From Amblyornis subalaris (lineage: Eukaryota > Chordata > Aves > Passeriformes > Ptilonorhynchidae), in contig JACAXG010000074.1 in assembly GCA_018881555.1 (NCBI GenBank), forward strand, positions 1,681,081 through 1,745,080: 64,000 nt of DNA. Reading direction: 5' to 3'. The first letter of the stretch is position 1; each line of letters begins with the position of its first letter. A model generated the notes under the pieces. The model was not told the origin of the DNA and searched no databases. It saw only the letters and a program-made list of their open reading frames with translations. Below are positions 52,673-64,000 of this stretch, in pieces. A program made the position numbers and the translations under genes.

Positions 52673-52773
52673 ATGCCCCTTCGCGACCGCACGCCAGCCC
52701 GGCGGCCGCGGCTCCGGGAGGATGCGGCTCTTCCTCCTCGCCGCAACTTTCTGGGGATTGTGCCTGGCTCCAG
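52673..52773 (+). other. LYPD1: Overlapping upstream ORF across LYPD1 start
   Basis: An ATG at 52673 (weak context, C at -3) lies 49 bases before the LYPD1 start, in a different frame, and stays open through the end of exon 1. A further ATG at 52460 is in the same frame. If the 5' UTR includes these, ribosomes would have to leak past or reinitiate to make LYPD1. Whether they are transcribed is unknown. Confidence 0.35.
52722..52773 (+). CDS. LYPD1: LYPD1 exon 1: signal peptide
   Basis: First coding exon of LYPD1 (LYNX2), a small secreted, GPI-anchored Ly6/uPAR-domain protein that binds nicotinic acetylcholine receptors in neurons and damps their activity. The ATG has A at -3 (gggaggatgc). 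The 17 complete codons MRLFLLAATFWGLCLAP form a typical signal-peptide core: one arginine, then a hydrophobic run. The donor is ccag/gtaagggg after 52773, in phase 1. This start is chosen because the length and phase match the family: exon 2 begins with the residues just before the mature N-terminus. The exon is inside the CpG island. The N-terminus differs from other family members, as expected for a signal peptide. Confidence 0.92.
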
Positions 52774-53360
52774 GTAAGGGGCTCCGCGCCGCTTCCCCGG
52801 AGGCGCCCGCGCTGCACGCAGCGGCCGCGGGGAGACTTCGCCCCGCGTCGCCCCTCGACGGAGCCGGCACCGGGCGCTCTGAAGGAACGGGGCAGCCGAG
52901 CCCCCCTCCTGCCCGCGGCCCGCAGAGCCCCCCGCCGTCGGCCCGGTGTCCCCCGCCCTGCCTGCCCGCGGGGCGAGGCGCAGCACCCGGGGATCCATCC
53001 CCGCGGATGCCGCGGGCGGGGGTCGGGGTCGGCGGGGCGCTCCCGCCGCCGCAGCGCTCCCAGCGGAGGGCGGGCACGGGCCGGGGGTCCCGGGCGCGGG
53101 AGCTGCCGGCGAGCCGCGCGGAGAGCCTCGTTTGCATGATAAAGGAGGCTGGTGAGGGATGCTCNGCCGCTTTAATTGTGCGTGGCAAAATAGTAATTAA
53201 ATCATTTGTAATTAATTAGTAGCTAAGTAAACCCGTCGGCACAGATAAGAGCCGAAGCGTATCTATTAGCCGCGTCGCTCTGTCCGGGGCGGGGGCAGTT
53301 TCCAGCCCGCCGCGCCGAGGGGCAGGCGCGGGGCGGGCGATGGGCAGCGGCTGCGGGGCC

Positions 53361-53420
53361 GTGCCGGTGTCCGTGCCGGTGTCCGTGCCGGTGTCCGTGC
53401 CGGTGTCCGTGCCGGTGTCC
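53361..53420. repeat. 12-bp tandem repeat gtgccggtgtcc x5
   Basis: Five perfect consecutive copies of gtgccggtgtcc within LYPD1 intron 1. The repeat length is a multiple of three, so it appears as a repetitive peptide in open frames on both strands (VPVS-type on +, DTGT-type on -), neither of which is a gene. Confidence 0.95.
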
Positions 53421-53700
53421 GTCGCCTCCTGGCGGCAGCGTCTCCAGCGCCGGAGCGGCCGCCCCGCGCCCGCGGAAAGGAGCATCAGCAGAGCCCGCAC
53501 CGCTTGGCCTCAGCTGAGCGGGCGGCACGCTGGTTTCGCTTTATTTTTGTCAAAGGGATGCTTCGGCTGAGCTGTTGAGTAGTTAGGAACAACAAAATAA
53601 GGAGAGGGAAAGATAAGGAAGGTTTCTGGCACGTGCTGGTTATTTGGTTTTCTTCCGTGTTTGGTTTTTGTTTTGTTTTTTAATACTATTGCTATTATTT

Positions 53701-53820
53701 AAGGCCAGGTTGAATGGGGCTTTGAGCAACTCGGTCTAGCAGATGGTGTCCCTGCTCATGGCAGGGGCTTGGAATGAGATGATCTCTCAGGTCCTTTCCA
53801 ACACAAAGCTTTGTGTGATC
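53701..53820 (+). mobile_element. CR1 LINE 3' end next to LYPD1 exon 2
   Basis: Clear avian CR1 3' region: aggccaggttgaatggggct, tttgagcaactcggtctagc, a segment reading ggtgtccctgctcatggcag, then ggcttggaatgagatgatct, ggtcctttccaaca, and a diverged terminal ttgtgtgatctt. It is a 5'-truncated copy of about 120 bases in sense orientation. Its end lies within about 27 bases of the LYPD1 exon 2 acceptor, so part of the region where the branch point should lie is of transposon origin. It is good evidence that the genome is sauropsid. Confidence 0.93.
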
Positions 53821-53847
53821 TTGAACAAAATTCTTTATCTGTTCCAG

Positions 53848-53985
53848 GTTTGGGGTTACAAATACAGTGTTACCAGTGCGAGGAGTTCCAGCTGAATAAT
53901 GACTGCTCTTCTCCAGAGTTCATCGTGAACTGTACAGTGAATGTTCAAGATATGTGTCAGAAAGAAGTAATGGAAAAAAGTTTCG
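53848..53985 (+). CDS. LYPD1: LYPD1 exon 2: first half of LU domain
   Basis: The acceptor tctgttccag ends at 53847. It enters in phase 1 (G + GT = glycine), reads 45 codons plus one base, and the donor is ttcg/gtaagaa after 53985. The peptide LGLQIQCYQCEEFQLNNDCS, then FIVNCTVNVQDMCQKEVMEK, is near-identical to LYPD1 of other vertebrates. It holds the first five LU-domain cysteines (residues 25, 28, 37, 46 and 54 of the precursor), beginning with the CYQC signature. The sequon NCT at residue 45 is a possible N-glycosylation site. Signal cleavage is likely just before LQIQC. The rest of the three-finger fold and the GPI-anchor signal are encoded by a third exon that is not in the window, so the gene is truncated by the window edge, not broken. 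Confidence 0.97.
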
Positions 53986-56900
53986 GTAAGAATTTAATAA
54001 TTGTTCTTCTGTTTATTTGCTTTAGGCAGCATTTGTTGCTTTTGGCTCCACCCATTCATAGTGTTCGGCTACNGATAAATCTTACATTCTTACCTAAAGG
54101 GACTGGATTCAATGTCTTCTACTTCTGAGTGGCTTTGCAACTTGATGAAGTTAATCATTTTCCTTTAAAACTCGTGTAAAAACTGAAGGATGCAAGCCAA
54201 ATGTTGATAAAACTGGTTAATACACAGTCTTATGGGTCTCAGATATAGTTTCCCAGCACTGGGAAATTAATAACAACAAGTTAGTTTAATCTCATTACAG
54301 TTAATTACATGGGCTTTTTCCCCAAGAGATAGAAGAGCATTAAATTAGTAATTCCCTCCTTTCTTTTATTTACTCAAGCAATTTATATACTCTGAAGGTT
54401 CATCTTAAGGGAAGGAAAGTGTAGTGATCTCTGCTTTCATCCATTAAAGAAACCATCAAGCAAAAGGGAGAAAGGGATTAAAAAAAATTTGGGAGAATTT
54501 AGGGGGGAAGAGATGGGCCCAAATGGATTTATTTGCCATACCAATTTTCCAAGTTTTTTCCCCCCTTACTGCAATTTAATATTAAAGTTAACATATTTGG
54601 ACATAAATATGTTCAAGAGGAAATTAGCTGTGATTCTGCATCTTGCCTCTGTTGTCTTTTGAGCTGTGTTATAAACAGCTGGGGTTTATCCAGCACTGTG
54701 GAAGGCACTTGAGATTTAGAGGGAAGTGTCAGCTCTTGGACTACAGTGTTGCTCTGTAGCTTTCTACGTGAGTAGAAGACAAGAACCTTGTCAGGGACTC
54801 CAGGGCTGTGTGGCACGGCAGGGAAGGGTGTTGGTGGGAGCTGGAGCTCGTGGAGCCTCCTGCTCTGACTGCAGGCAGCCNTGAGGATTCCGGGCATTGG
54901 AATGGGCGAATCCCAGCCTGGACATGCCCCCTGTGCCAAGCCTGGGGAGCAGAGGGCAGGCTGGGGCTTCAGAACCCCCTTTAAGGGGAAGGTGCTCTCT
55001 GGGAATGCTCATCTTGCAGCCGAGGGCAGCGCTTTGGAGCGGGGAGCTCTCTGCTGTGAGGGACTGTGATGCTGCTAGTGTAGATCCAGCCGGAGCCTGT
55101 CCTTTCCCGGCGAGTCCTTCAGGAACAGCAGGGTGCCTCTCTGCCCAGCAAACATGTGCACTCATCCGTCTTGAACAGCAGCGATGGTTCTTGGGTTTAG
55201 CAAACTCCTCTTCCAANGGCTCGTCAGTCAGCTGGCTGCACGTGCGCTGGGAATTTCAGGTCACTGTGTGGTCAGTCCTAGACAAATGATAACAATTGTT
55301 GTTACCCGTCAGAAGCAGCTGAACTGCTGACTCTGTTTCATCCTGGGTAACACCATCCACAGGGATTATTGCTGTGAAATACTTAAAAAAAAAAAAAAGC
55401 TGTATGTTTAAAGGCAGATTAGTCTCTCTTAAGCTGTTTTTTACTGGAGTATTTTATTTCAAGTTTACTTGAAAAGGGTGGTGGGGATGTGAGATGGTTA
55501 CGGCTTGCAAGGTACTTTTAAAATCTGAGTGTCTCCAAATGACTGAAGGCTTTGCTGTCTCCACACCACAGCTTCTGTAGTACTTTCAGTAGGTTACAAA
55601 GGATGTTTTGGTGATTTGGAGGGCTCTAGATGTGGTGGGCAGACACAGATAAAAAACCACAGTTTTGAACTCTTTTCATTGATGCTTAACTTGCCATTGC
55701 TCCTATGAAGAAATGGTTTGCAATATAGTAAATAAGGAGCTCTTAAACTTCTTGTTGGTTTTTTTTCTGTGCAATTTTATGTTCTCTCTGAGCAGATCCT
55801 TGGATTTTTCCTTTAGGAGGTAACTAGCATGCTGTGCATAGCAGGTGCCAGTGTTCTATTTCATTTGCTTCTACAAATGCAGTCCTTATTAATTTTAAGC
55901 TTAGAGATTTTAAGTTTCAACTAGTTAATAAATGAAAATTTTTAACCTATTTCAAATTGAATGAAATTTACATTGCAAGCTTAGTTTCTCTGTTACCCTC
56001 ATTCATTTTAAGGGAGGATTGGTTGTCAAACAGAGAGGATTCAGTTCATCATCCTTTATTGGTTTTTTCCTAATTGATATTTAAATGTGTGCAATATAAA
56101 TGCCTTACTCTCCCAAGTTTTGTTTAATAATTCATTCTATTTCTACGAGTATATTTCATAACCTGATTCTGTTGGTTGTTGCTTATTACTGAAAGCTGAA
56201 ATGTTTCGAGTATTGATTTTAATTTATAACAGACTTGAGTTTGAGCTTTTAACCCAGAATATGAAAGATGCGAATTTGCATCTATTTGACAGCACAANCT
56301 CATAATTAGGGTTTTTCCTCTTGACTAAATACAGTCAAAGGAGTGTAATTTTTTGTAGATTAGCTCATTTTTGTAGTTAATAAAACATAGCTATGTCAGT
56401 GAGCAAAGTGTTACAGTTGTCTCAAGCCTTGTTTAAAAACTAAATGTAGTGTTTGAAGTTCATGGTGTGAATTGGTGAACTATTGATGGAGCCACTTTTC
56501 CTCTGCAGGATGCATTAATCTGTGTGTGTGTTTTGCTCTCAAGGGGGTCCCTGGCTCACATCCTGTGGTGTGCCCACAGTACAGCCCCCAGCAGGTGGCC
56601 AGTGACTCTTTTCCACAGGTATTTGTTGGTGTTCATGAGTTGTGCCATGGCAGCTCTAGGATTCAGCTTCATTCATGTATTAAACTCTCTTTAGCAGAAG
56701 CAACTCAGTGGCAAATTACAACTTCGTGCAGTTCTTCCCCTTTACNTTGTAAAAAGTTCCCTGTGCCTGATCCCAGTTAAACAAAGCACTCCTCTTCAGT
56801 TTCTCTAAAATTGGGGTTAGTGCTTTAGATGTCTGGGTTCTCTCAGAACATTATCTNAGCTTCTGGAGACACAGCTTCAGGTGAGAAGTGACAGCAGCAC

Positions 56901-59900
56901 AGGCACATTCCTAACTCAGAGCTTAAAAAGTGGCTGTTCCTGTGCAGCCTTTGATGTGAGCAGCTGAGAATGCAGCTGTGAGTAACTTTTATTTTGAATT
57001 AGATCTCCAGGCATGTGGTCTCAGCTGTTCATTGTATCAGGTAGAAATTTGCTCTATTGGACAACCTAAAGTGCAATGAGAGTTGAGCAGTAAATGACAA
57101 AAGATTTTTCTCACTTAAAGCTGAGTGGTATTTAAAAATTTTGCCAGAAAAAGTGTTATGTTTGTTAGCGTTCTGTTCCAGTGGGAGATACAGAACTAGA
57201 CAGTATTTTGTGTTACAGAATCTTACAAACTAATTTGTTAATTAAACCTCAAAAAAGACTCCAAAAATTCTTCCTTTAGAGGGAGGAGTGATAAGAATGG
57301 AAAGTGACACTCAAGACGATGCCAAGACATTTGTTATCCCACAGAAATTAATGTAAANGATAAGTTTCTAGAGCATTCTTCAACTGGATAAGCAGGTGTT
57401 TGAAAACTGTGTAAATGAAATGTTTGACAAAGGATCAAAGTTCTTACAATAATTCTACTTGCAGATACCTTGTGGAAACACCTGTGGNGGATTCCCTGCT
57501 CCCACTTGCCTCTTTCTTTCCAGTCTATGGACTTTTAAATTAGAAATGTCAGTGCTCCTTCATTTTTAGGATATATGTAGGAACAAAGAAATCCCACAGT
57601 ATGTTGGGATCAAACGAAACATCTTGGTGATACATAAAAAAGCATAGACACATTATATACTCATCCATATACCACAGAAAACAGACTGGCAGTGATAGTT
57701 CTGCCTTTTACTGAAGGCAAGAGCTGTCTGAGCACAAAGGCTGATCTAAAACCTACTTAAGGCAAAATGAAACGTGCAGTGTGAATACATCAGAAAGGGA
57801 TAAAGCAGGAAGGATGAGACAACTCAGAAAGGTGGCCANTCTAAATTTCTTAGAACTCTCTGTAAGTAAAGCTGCCCGTGTGCATGTTTTGAACAATATG
57901 CTGTGTTCTAATGTAGTTGTGGACGTACTTTTACTAACTTTTGCAAGGAAAAAAANGATCCACAGTAGCAAGGCCAATACTTTAAAATATCAAGGATTTT
58001 CCTTTGCAAGCAAATTGGGAAACAGTCTAATTATTCTAANAATCTGCAATGAGAAACTTTTCTTATTTATTTGGTGTACAACAGTCCTTTTAATGTATTT
58101 ACCTAGTATATAACTCTGCAGTGTAGTTAAAGCAGTTGCTGTGATTGTGTGCTTTAAAGTGGTGCTCGGGGACATCATGAGCAAGATCATCACCTCAGTG
58201 TTGAATTATNACATTATCTCTTTCTTTGAAGTCTTTTCCAGTATTGGTTTTCCAGTCATTTGTTTTATCAGTGGCTATGTTGTGTGGTGAGTTGGTTTGT
58301 TGCAAATTCTTTGCCTGTGATTATTTCTTGGNTTTGTCATATTGAGTTGCTTGATCTGTGGATGTCAAGGATTACAGAAGCATGTACTTTTTTCTGTGTT
58401 CATGTATAGCATCCATTAGTACTAATATTAATTGCATATTTATATCAAGGGGAAAGTATGGTCTGGTGTACTTTTATTGACAAAGTGATTAAAATAGCAA
58501 ACAAAGTTTAATGTTGCCACTACTTCACTGTAGGAATTCAAGCTTTATAGAAACAATAAGAAATATCCACTGAGCTTGTGGCGGATTTTTTTCTTTTATT
58601 TTCTTCTACACTATTTTGGTCAAAGCATACCACCATAACTCCAACAGAATTTGTTGTCTTGTGTTTAGTTGGGGTTTTTTTCTTCTTTTTAATCACAGCA
58701 AAACAAGATATAATAACTCTTTATTGACAATTCAAAAAAAAAANAAATAAAAATTTTACATGGGACAGTTGGTACCTATAACATCACATCTTGTGCTACC
58801 AGGTGCCCAACGAAATGAAGACACCATATCAGTATTGGAAACACAGTTCACTTTTTAAATCGAATAAAAGACTTGCAATGTATGTTGTTAATTTGCACTG
58901 CATGCTGAAAACTTGGATCTGTGGATATATCACCACTCAGAAACACTTGCACACATTTGCCTGCTTGTAAATTCTTTCCAACCTTTGGGTTTCTCAGAAA
59001 ACTTCCAGCCACTTATGGAACGAACTGACCTAAGNGTGCCAGCTGAGGAGAAATTATGGCAGTGTGTAGTAGTTGATGTTCTGACTGCCTTTCAATATAG
59101 AAAAGCAGCAGTGGANTGAACAGTTCAAGCAGTTTATGACTTGAAAGTCATGATAAAGATCCAAGTGCAGAAGTGATGGAGGCTGCAATATTTTAAGGAA
59201 GATGGGGTACCTGGTCCAGCGAATTTCATTTTTCACAGGACATGGACAATAGCTTTTTATGTTATTTTATTTCTCAGGCTTGTGTGAAAGATATACAAAT
59301 GAATTTTGTGATGATACAGTGCCCACAGCCTGGTGTCTCTTCAACCTCCCTGGAGAGGTTGCTATTGCATTTCACACACAAATGAGTTTGTGCTTCCAAG
59401 CCTTCTTGAAGCATGACCCTATCGCTTGTCTGAGCTCCCAGTGACCTTATCAATACTAGCAAGCAAGCAAGCTTTAGTTAATCCAAACTGTTTTCATTTC
59501 CNTTTTTCTTTTGTAGTCTGGATGGCGGTATTTTGGAAAACTTGATAAAACTGGTTTTTGCCAAATTACCAATAAGTCTTTGAAAGTGGAAAAAGTCATA
59601 AAAACCCCAGGAAAATCCCACTTTTAAGTTGAACAGGCTGTAAAACTCTAAACGTGAAAATAGCTAAAGAAATAAAAGTGGAATGAATTTCCAAAGTTCT
59701 GGTGTGCGAGTGCCAACACCAGAGCCATTCCATTGAAATTGGTGAGGACATTAATTAAGGATGCAGCAAGGCTATTTATGTGTAAAATAACTTATGAGAC
59801 TTTTCACAAGGGTGTAGCATTTTAACATTAGTAAAGGCAGAAGGGCAGTGGCTTCCCTTCATTTCAGCACGAAAGGATTGTCAAGAAAAACACTCGTACA

Positions 59901-62900
59901 GGATTCTGAAAATTGAGTCTAAGTTCACCTCTCCCCTTACAAGATCAAGTATATTTGGATCTTGATACCAAAGGACATTTAGATCCTGATACCTTTTTAT
60001 CAGGAAAGCAGAGAGGATGGAAGGCTGTGAGCCGGCTTTGGTAGGAAGATTGAGTGTTTTAGTGCTTGGTTGTACGTCCACATCAGTGAGCAGAGAAAGG
60101 AATAAGGACAGCAGGAAACAAAAGAATTGGATATGCAGGTGAAAGCTGAGCTTTGACCTCTCATTTGTAGCCTCTCGTGGCCTTAAAACATATTTGATAT
60201 CACCACCATTAGCAGCTGTACTTAACTTCCTCAGCCTATGCATTTTTAAGCATTTTAGTGCTATGCTCCAGCTTTGTGATGCTGCAGGCAGTGACAGAGA
60301 CTGTTTTGTGATGGTTTTATGTTATTAACAACACTGTTTTGAGTCACATTTCCAGCACCAGAATTAGAAGGCACAACTTACGAAAAGANATCAGGGTAAT
60401 CTAAACCCTTGTCCTCTGTCGGTCAACAATTGCCCAGTTTTCTCCTGAGCTGATTTAATTTCTGCAAGGTGTCGTGCCAGGCTCAGAAGGAGAGTGAGGA
60501 GGCCACTCTTTCATTGTCAAAAGCTTCCTGTTAGTTCCTGAAAGAACGGGCAACTTTTTAAAAGTGCCAAACTTATGGAGGATTTGTGATGATATTAAGT
60601 TTTCATAGAGAATGATGATGAAAATATGCTAGTTCAACCAGGTAGGATTTGGTGGGGGGCGTTTTATTTTCATTTTGGGGTTTTTAATAGAATTGTGTAT
60701 TCTGTTAGAGCCTAATGGCATGAATATGCTTTTATCTTGTCTANAGAATGCATCAAAGGCAGGTTCAGGATGAAATAGGTGCAGTCCTAAAACACAAAAT
60801 TGAAAATCAGCAAGTGTGTGACGTAGCCTTGCAAGAGATTTCAAGTCACACACTTTCAGTGCCTTTTTTTTTTTTTCATCTGGAAAACACTGATCTTGGT
60901 AGCTCACAGTATTTAAGTAGCTGTTTACAGAGTGATTACTAAATTTCATGATAAAATTTCTGGCAAGGTACAAATTATTTAAACCACTTGTCTGCTCAAC
61001 TTTCTCTCNGGAGTTCACAAGGATAAGAAGAGTTAGTGTGAAATGAAATGACACAGGACATGGTTGGATATGATTATACTTTACACTTGCTTAAATTGTT
61101 TGGGGGTTTGGGTTTTGGGGTTTGATTTTGTAACAATGCATTTACAGCCATAAATGAAAGGCTGTGGGGTGAGGAAGCTCAANTCATATTTTAAACCAAT
61201 AAAAACATGATCTGACTAAAATGACAATTGTTTGGGGAAGCACAATGTCNGAAGAATGATTGATTGCTTTTCAACATTCAGTCACCTTCTAAGATATTTA
61301 GGACCTTATTAGATAAAATATTTATAATCACTTCTCTAGAAAACAGCAAATCACAGTAGGACCTCTGGAGTCTGTCACTGTATGATGTATGTGAACAGGT
61401 ACTTGCTGAGGAACAGACAATTATCATAGCCAAACCACTGAAGCCATAAAAAGGTGGGCAGAAAACCTAATCTGGAAATTAAAAAACACAATTTATAAAC
61501 CTATTTGTGTAGTCTGAACCCAATTTTGAGCAGTAAATACAGTAAAATCCAGAAATAGCCACATTTATATTTTATGTTCCTTAGAAAGAGANGTTTACAT
61601 GTTGTTCTTGCACTAGTATAAATTTTCATTTTATTTTTTGGCAGACATCTCAAAAGAGCTTTTGTAAGTCCTACTGGGTGCTGAATTTTGCTTGAATGCA
61701 GGGTAAGCTAGTGATAGTTTAGGGCAAAAAATAAAGAATGAAATATGTGAATGAAATCACAAAGCAAGCATGGCTAAGCAGAGCAGGCATCAAGTCTGTG
61801 TACAATAAGAGGGAAAACTTGCAGATTCACCAAGACCAGAAAATTGAAAGTTTTGGTGAAATAAGATAGTAGGAACTATTCAGGATATTAAAAGAANGGA
61901 GTATTGGTACATAAGTACAGTCCTCAACTTGTCTTTATGAGCAACAGCATTAAAAGAACACCCAAAACAGATCCCCCACAAATCATGAAAGCATGCTAAT
62001 GCAAGAGCTGGGACAAATTTTGGGGGCCAGTCTTGAAAAGGTGGTGTGTGACTNCTTATTGATGCCTCATTGCTGGGCACTAGTTGGGCAGAGACTGCTT
62101 TCTGTGCTCCAGCAGATTGATGTGGCAGGTTTACTCAGAGCATGTGCAGGGGATTTTCCTAAAGCAGTGTTTGTGGAATGAGCNGCAGAAGACTTAACTT
62201 TGTGTGTGCCTGTGAAATTGGTTATGTACAAAATGGAGTAGAAAATGCTTTCTTTAAAAATGTGGAGTGTCAATCGTAGCCCACAAGAGAGAGAGCACCT
62301 GGCTTGCAAAGCTGAGTGCTGGGCAAAGTGACAGTGTCCACCCGACTGAGTCAAACTTAGAGAGGAGAGTTTTGTGACCATGAGGTCCTGGGATGAAGGA
62401 GAGGGCTGTGATTCCCTGCTGAGCTGTGCCATTGCAGAGGGCAGTTTCAGAGCAGCTGGGTCATAGGAGTGGGAAGGTGACTTTTTTTAGAAATTGGGTC
62501 ACTGATCTCGGAGGTGATATCCTACTTGCCTATTCCGGCTGCAGAGACCCTCTGTGCATTTTGCTGAAGGACACTCTTGAGAGTACAGGTGCAAACCGAA
62601 GTTGCACACTACTTGGATTGTGGTTGGCTCTTCAGAGTTGGAGAGTCCTGCTTACACAGTGTCTCTTTTGTCTGTACCTCCTAGAACAGAAGAATCAGAG
62701 GTGCCTAATAAGATCCTTTTCAATCAGTAAGAGAAAAACNTCGGATTTTCTGGTGCCTTCTCCATACACACAGTGTAAGAAGCAGGTGTGATGTCACCTT
62801 TTTTGGTTGTCCTAGTAACAAGTTAAGCTGTTATTCAAGAGAAATGCACTGGGCTGTGCAGACAGGGTAGAGGGAAGAACACTCACTTTCAGATTTGAAT

Positions 62901-64000
62901 AAATTGTTGCTTGAATTGTTTGTTGCTATCAAGACAGAATGCATCTGCATGTGGCCAAAACAGTGCCAGGGTGCAGATACAGAGGACTAGACTGGATGTA
63001 GGTGAGGAAATCAATATTGCAAGCAGGAACTATAGAAAAGCCTTAAGATTTACACCCATCCACCCCTTCATTGCAAGGAATAAGGCAGAAATAGTAGTTT
63101 GGGCCTTGACACTGTCTAAATATATGACCACTTGTGGGGCAGAGAGATGCGTAACAATGGGCAAGTTGCTTAGTCTAGGAATAAATTTTCAATGCCAAAT
63201 TTAAGCCCAAAGCTGCTTTAAAAAAAAGCCCTGAAAGCAAACGTAGTTGTAGCAGGCATATTTGACAGGAGAGGGTGTGGAAGATCAGCATGTTATCACA
63301 CAGCTGTTCTAGTTCTGTGCACTCCCTTCTCTTCTTAAAAGTACTTGCACTTGAACTGCATCCTCAGCCAATCCCACAAACCTTGAAGCCAAAATGAAGG
63401 AAAATCATTTGGTGAGGAGTAGGTGCTTCACAGTAAAACATCCTTATGGTACCTACACATGTGCATAACCCACATTGCTTTGGGGGGCTGCTGAATCCGT
63501 GAAAAAGGACAAATTACTCTGTACNGATAGACTAAATATACTAACTGTGTAGTAGTAAATATGGTAATTGAGCACTAGAGTCAGTAGTTGAGGGTAGGGA
63601 GCTGGGAATGACCCCATCCCAGTAAAAGCAGAGTGCAAAATGTGTGGTCTCCTTGCCCAGCCAGCGACTCAGAACAATCTGAGGTAGAAGAAAAGNTTCC
63701 AGAAAGGTTTGCAATTATTTTCCTGGGTGATACGTTAATGAATGTATCAAGCTGATTGCTCAGGCAAGAATGCCCAGTAATTAGCAGTTATGTGTGTGGT
63801 ATGAGTCTTATGAGGCAGATAACCACTTTCAAGGACTGTCTGCAGNTCAGCCTGCTGGTGGCAAATGATTCAGGGAGATCTCGGGAATTGTTTTGGAACT
63901 GGCTCCACAACACTGCAAAGGAGGAGTTTGAGGAGAGAGCTCCAGATGTGATCCAGAGAGGATGCTGCTGTCCTGGCTGCACTCAAGGGTGAACTGCAGT
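53986..64000 (+). other. LYPD1: LYPD1 intron 2 (5' part, >10 kb)
   Basis: AT-rich intronic sequence from donor gtaagaatt to the end of the window. No open frame matches the expected cysteine-rich second half of LYPD1, so exon 3 lies further on. Simple features are A14 at 55385-55398, T13 at 60864-60876 and an A-rich tract near 58733. A GC-richer patch lies at about 54780-55260. Short open frames on both strands match nothing I know. Confidence 0.8.

Larger units (their letters stand above)
51330..53540. promoter_or_regulatory. LYPD1: CpG island: LYPD1 promoter and 5' UTR
   Basis: About 2.2 kb of strongly GC-rich sequence with dense CpG, in sharp contrast to AT-rich flanks. It covers the upstream region, exon 1 and most of intron 1 of LYPD1. 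It has many GC-box (GGGCGG-like) words and no convincing TATA box, which suggests a dispersed CpG-island promoter. The transcription start cannot be placed. Long open frames on both strands here are a by-product of the lack of AT-rich stop codons. A G-quadruplex-prone C-rich tract and two tandem repeats are embedded in it. Confidence 0.85.
52774..53847 (+). other. LYPD1: LYPD1 intron 1 (1.1 kb)
   Basis: Donor gtaagggg, acceptor tttatctgttccag. The first two thirds are CpG-island sequence with a 12-bp tandem repeat. The last part is AT-rich and ends in a CR1 LINE tail a few tens of bases before exon 2. Confidence 0.85.

Noticed and set aside
52396..53139. 247-codon + strand frame in the same island
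   Set aside because: Compositional artefact that reads across the LYPD1 donor in the wrong frame.
52091..53188. 365-codon open frame on the - strand covering LYPD1 exon 1
   Set aside because: Antisense to a certain coding exon, inside a CpG island, with a low-complexity Arg/Pro/Ala/Gly peptide. Best explained by absence of AT-rich stops.
58965..59000. ctttccaaccttt, resembling a CR1 tail
   Set aside because: Only a short word matches; the surrounding CR1 landmarks (gatgatct, the terminal repeat) are missing.
60629..61054. 141-codon - strand frame in LYPD1 intron 2
   Set aside because: Interrupted by ambiguous bases, runs through a homopolymer, has no recognisable protein, and lies where intron is expected.
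1..64000. CRISPR arrays, prokaryotic operons, phage or novel defence systems
   Set aside because: The sequence is plainly vertebrate intronic DNA with spliced genes. No direct-repeat/spacer pattern or dense bacterial-type coding exists.
53986..64000. LYPD1 exon 3
   Set aside because: No open frame shows the expected cysteine-rich second half or a GPI-type hydrophobic end, so it lies outside the window.

Overview
The window is an ordinary stretch of a vertebrate nuclear genome, almost certainly from a bird. It is AT-rich and intron-dominated, its coding exons are short with GT/AG splice borders, and it has one strong CpG island. It also holds two 3' tails of CR1-type LINEs, the retrotransposon family that dominates sauropsid genomes. 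Two genes are recognisable by their peptides, both on the + strand and head to tail: the 3' end of NCKAP5 (Nck-associated protein 5) and the 5' part of LYPD1 (Ly6/PLAUR domain-containing 1, also called LYNX2). These two genes are neighbours in this order in mammals, which supports both calls. The species cannot be fixed from the sequence.

Layout. Positions 1-20065 are NCKAP5 intron with no exon I can defend. Five NCKAP5 coding exons follow: 20066-20380, 22537-22673, 24094-24223, 26849-27036 and the terminal 49709-49990. Their splice phases join without conflict into one reading frame of 349 complete residues plus stop. The last intron is 22.7 kb. It hides an apparent alternative terminal exon at 32963-33147 that has a strong acceptor and a 60-residue open frame but no internal start codon. 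The NCKAP5 3' UTR runs from 49991 to about 51330 and ends at an AATAAA at 51307. A CpG island begins within a few tens of bases of that signal and runs to about 53540; it should contain the LYPD1 promoter and 5' UTR. LYPD1 exon 1 (signal peptide, 52722-52773) and exon 2 (first half of the three-finger LU domain, 53848-53985) follow. The third exon, carrying the remaining cysteines and the GPI signal, lies beyond 64000, so 53986-64000 is intron.

How the parts relate. The genes are not functionally coupled as far as is known: NCKAP5 belongs to a microtubule/centrosome-associated family, and LYPD1 is a GPI-anchored modulator of nicotinic acetylcholine receptors. The close spacing of the NCKAP5 poly(A) site and the LYPD1 CpG island is the main regulatory point of the locus. 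I found no rRNA, tRNA, CRISPR array, intact transposon, endogenous retrovirus or novel multi-gene system. The most useful second looks are the cryptic NCKAP5 exon, the CR1 tail beside the LYPD1 exon 2 acceptor, and the repeat and quadruplex-prone DNA in the LYPD1 CpG island.
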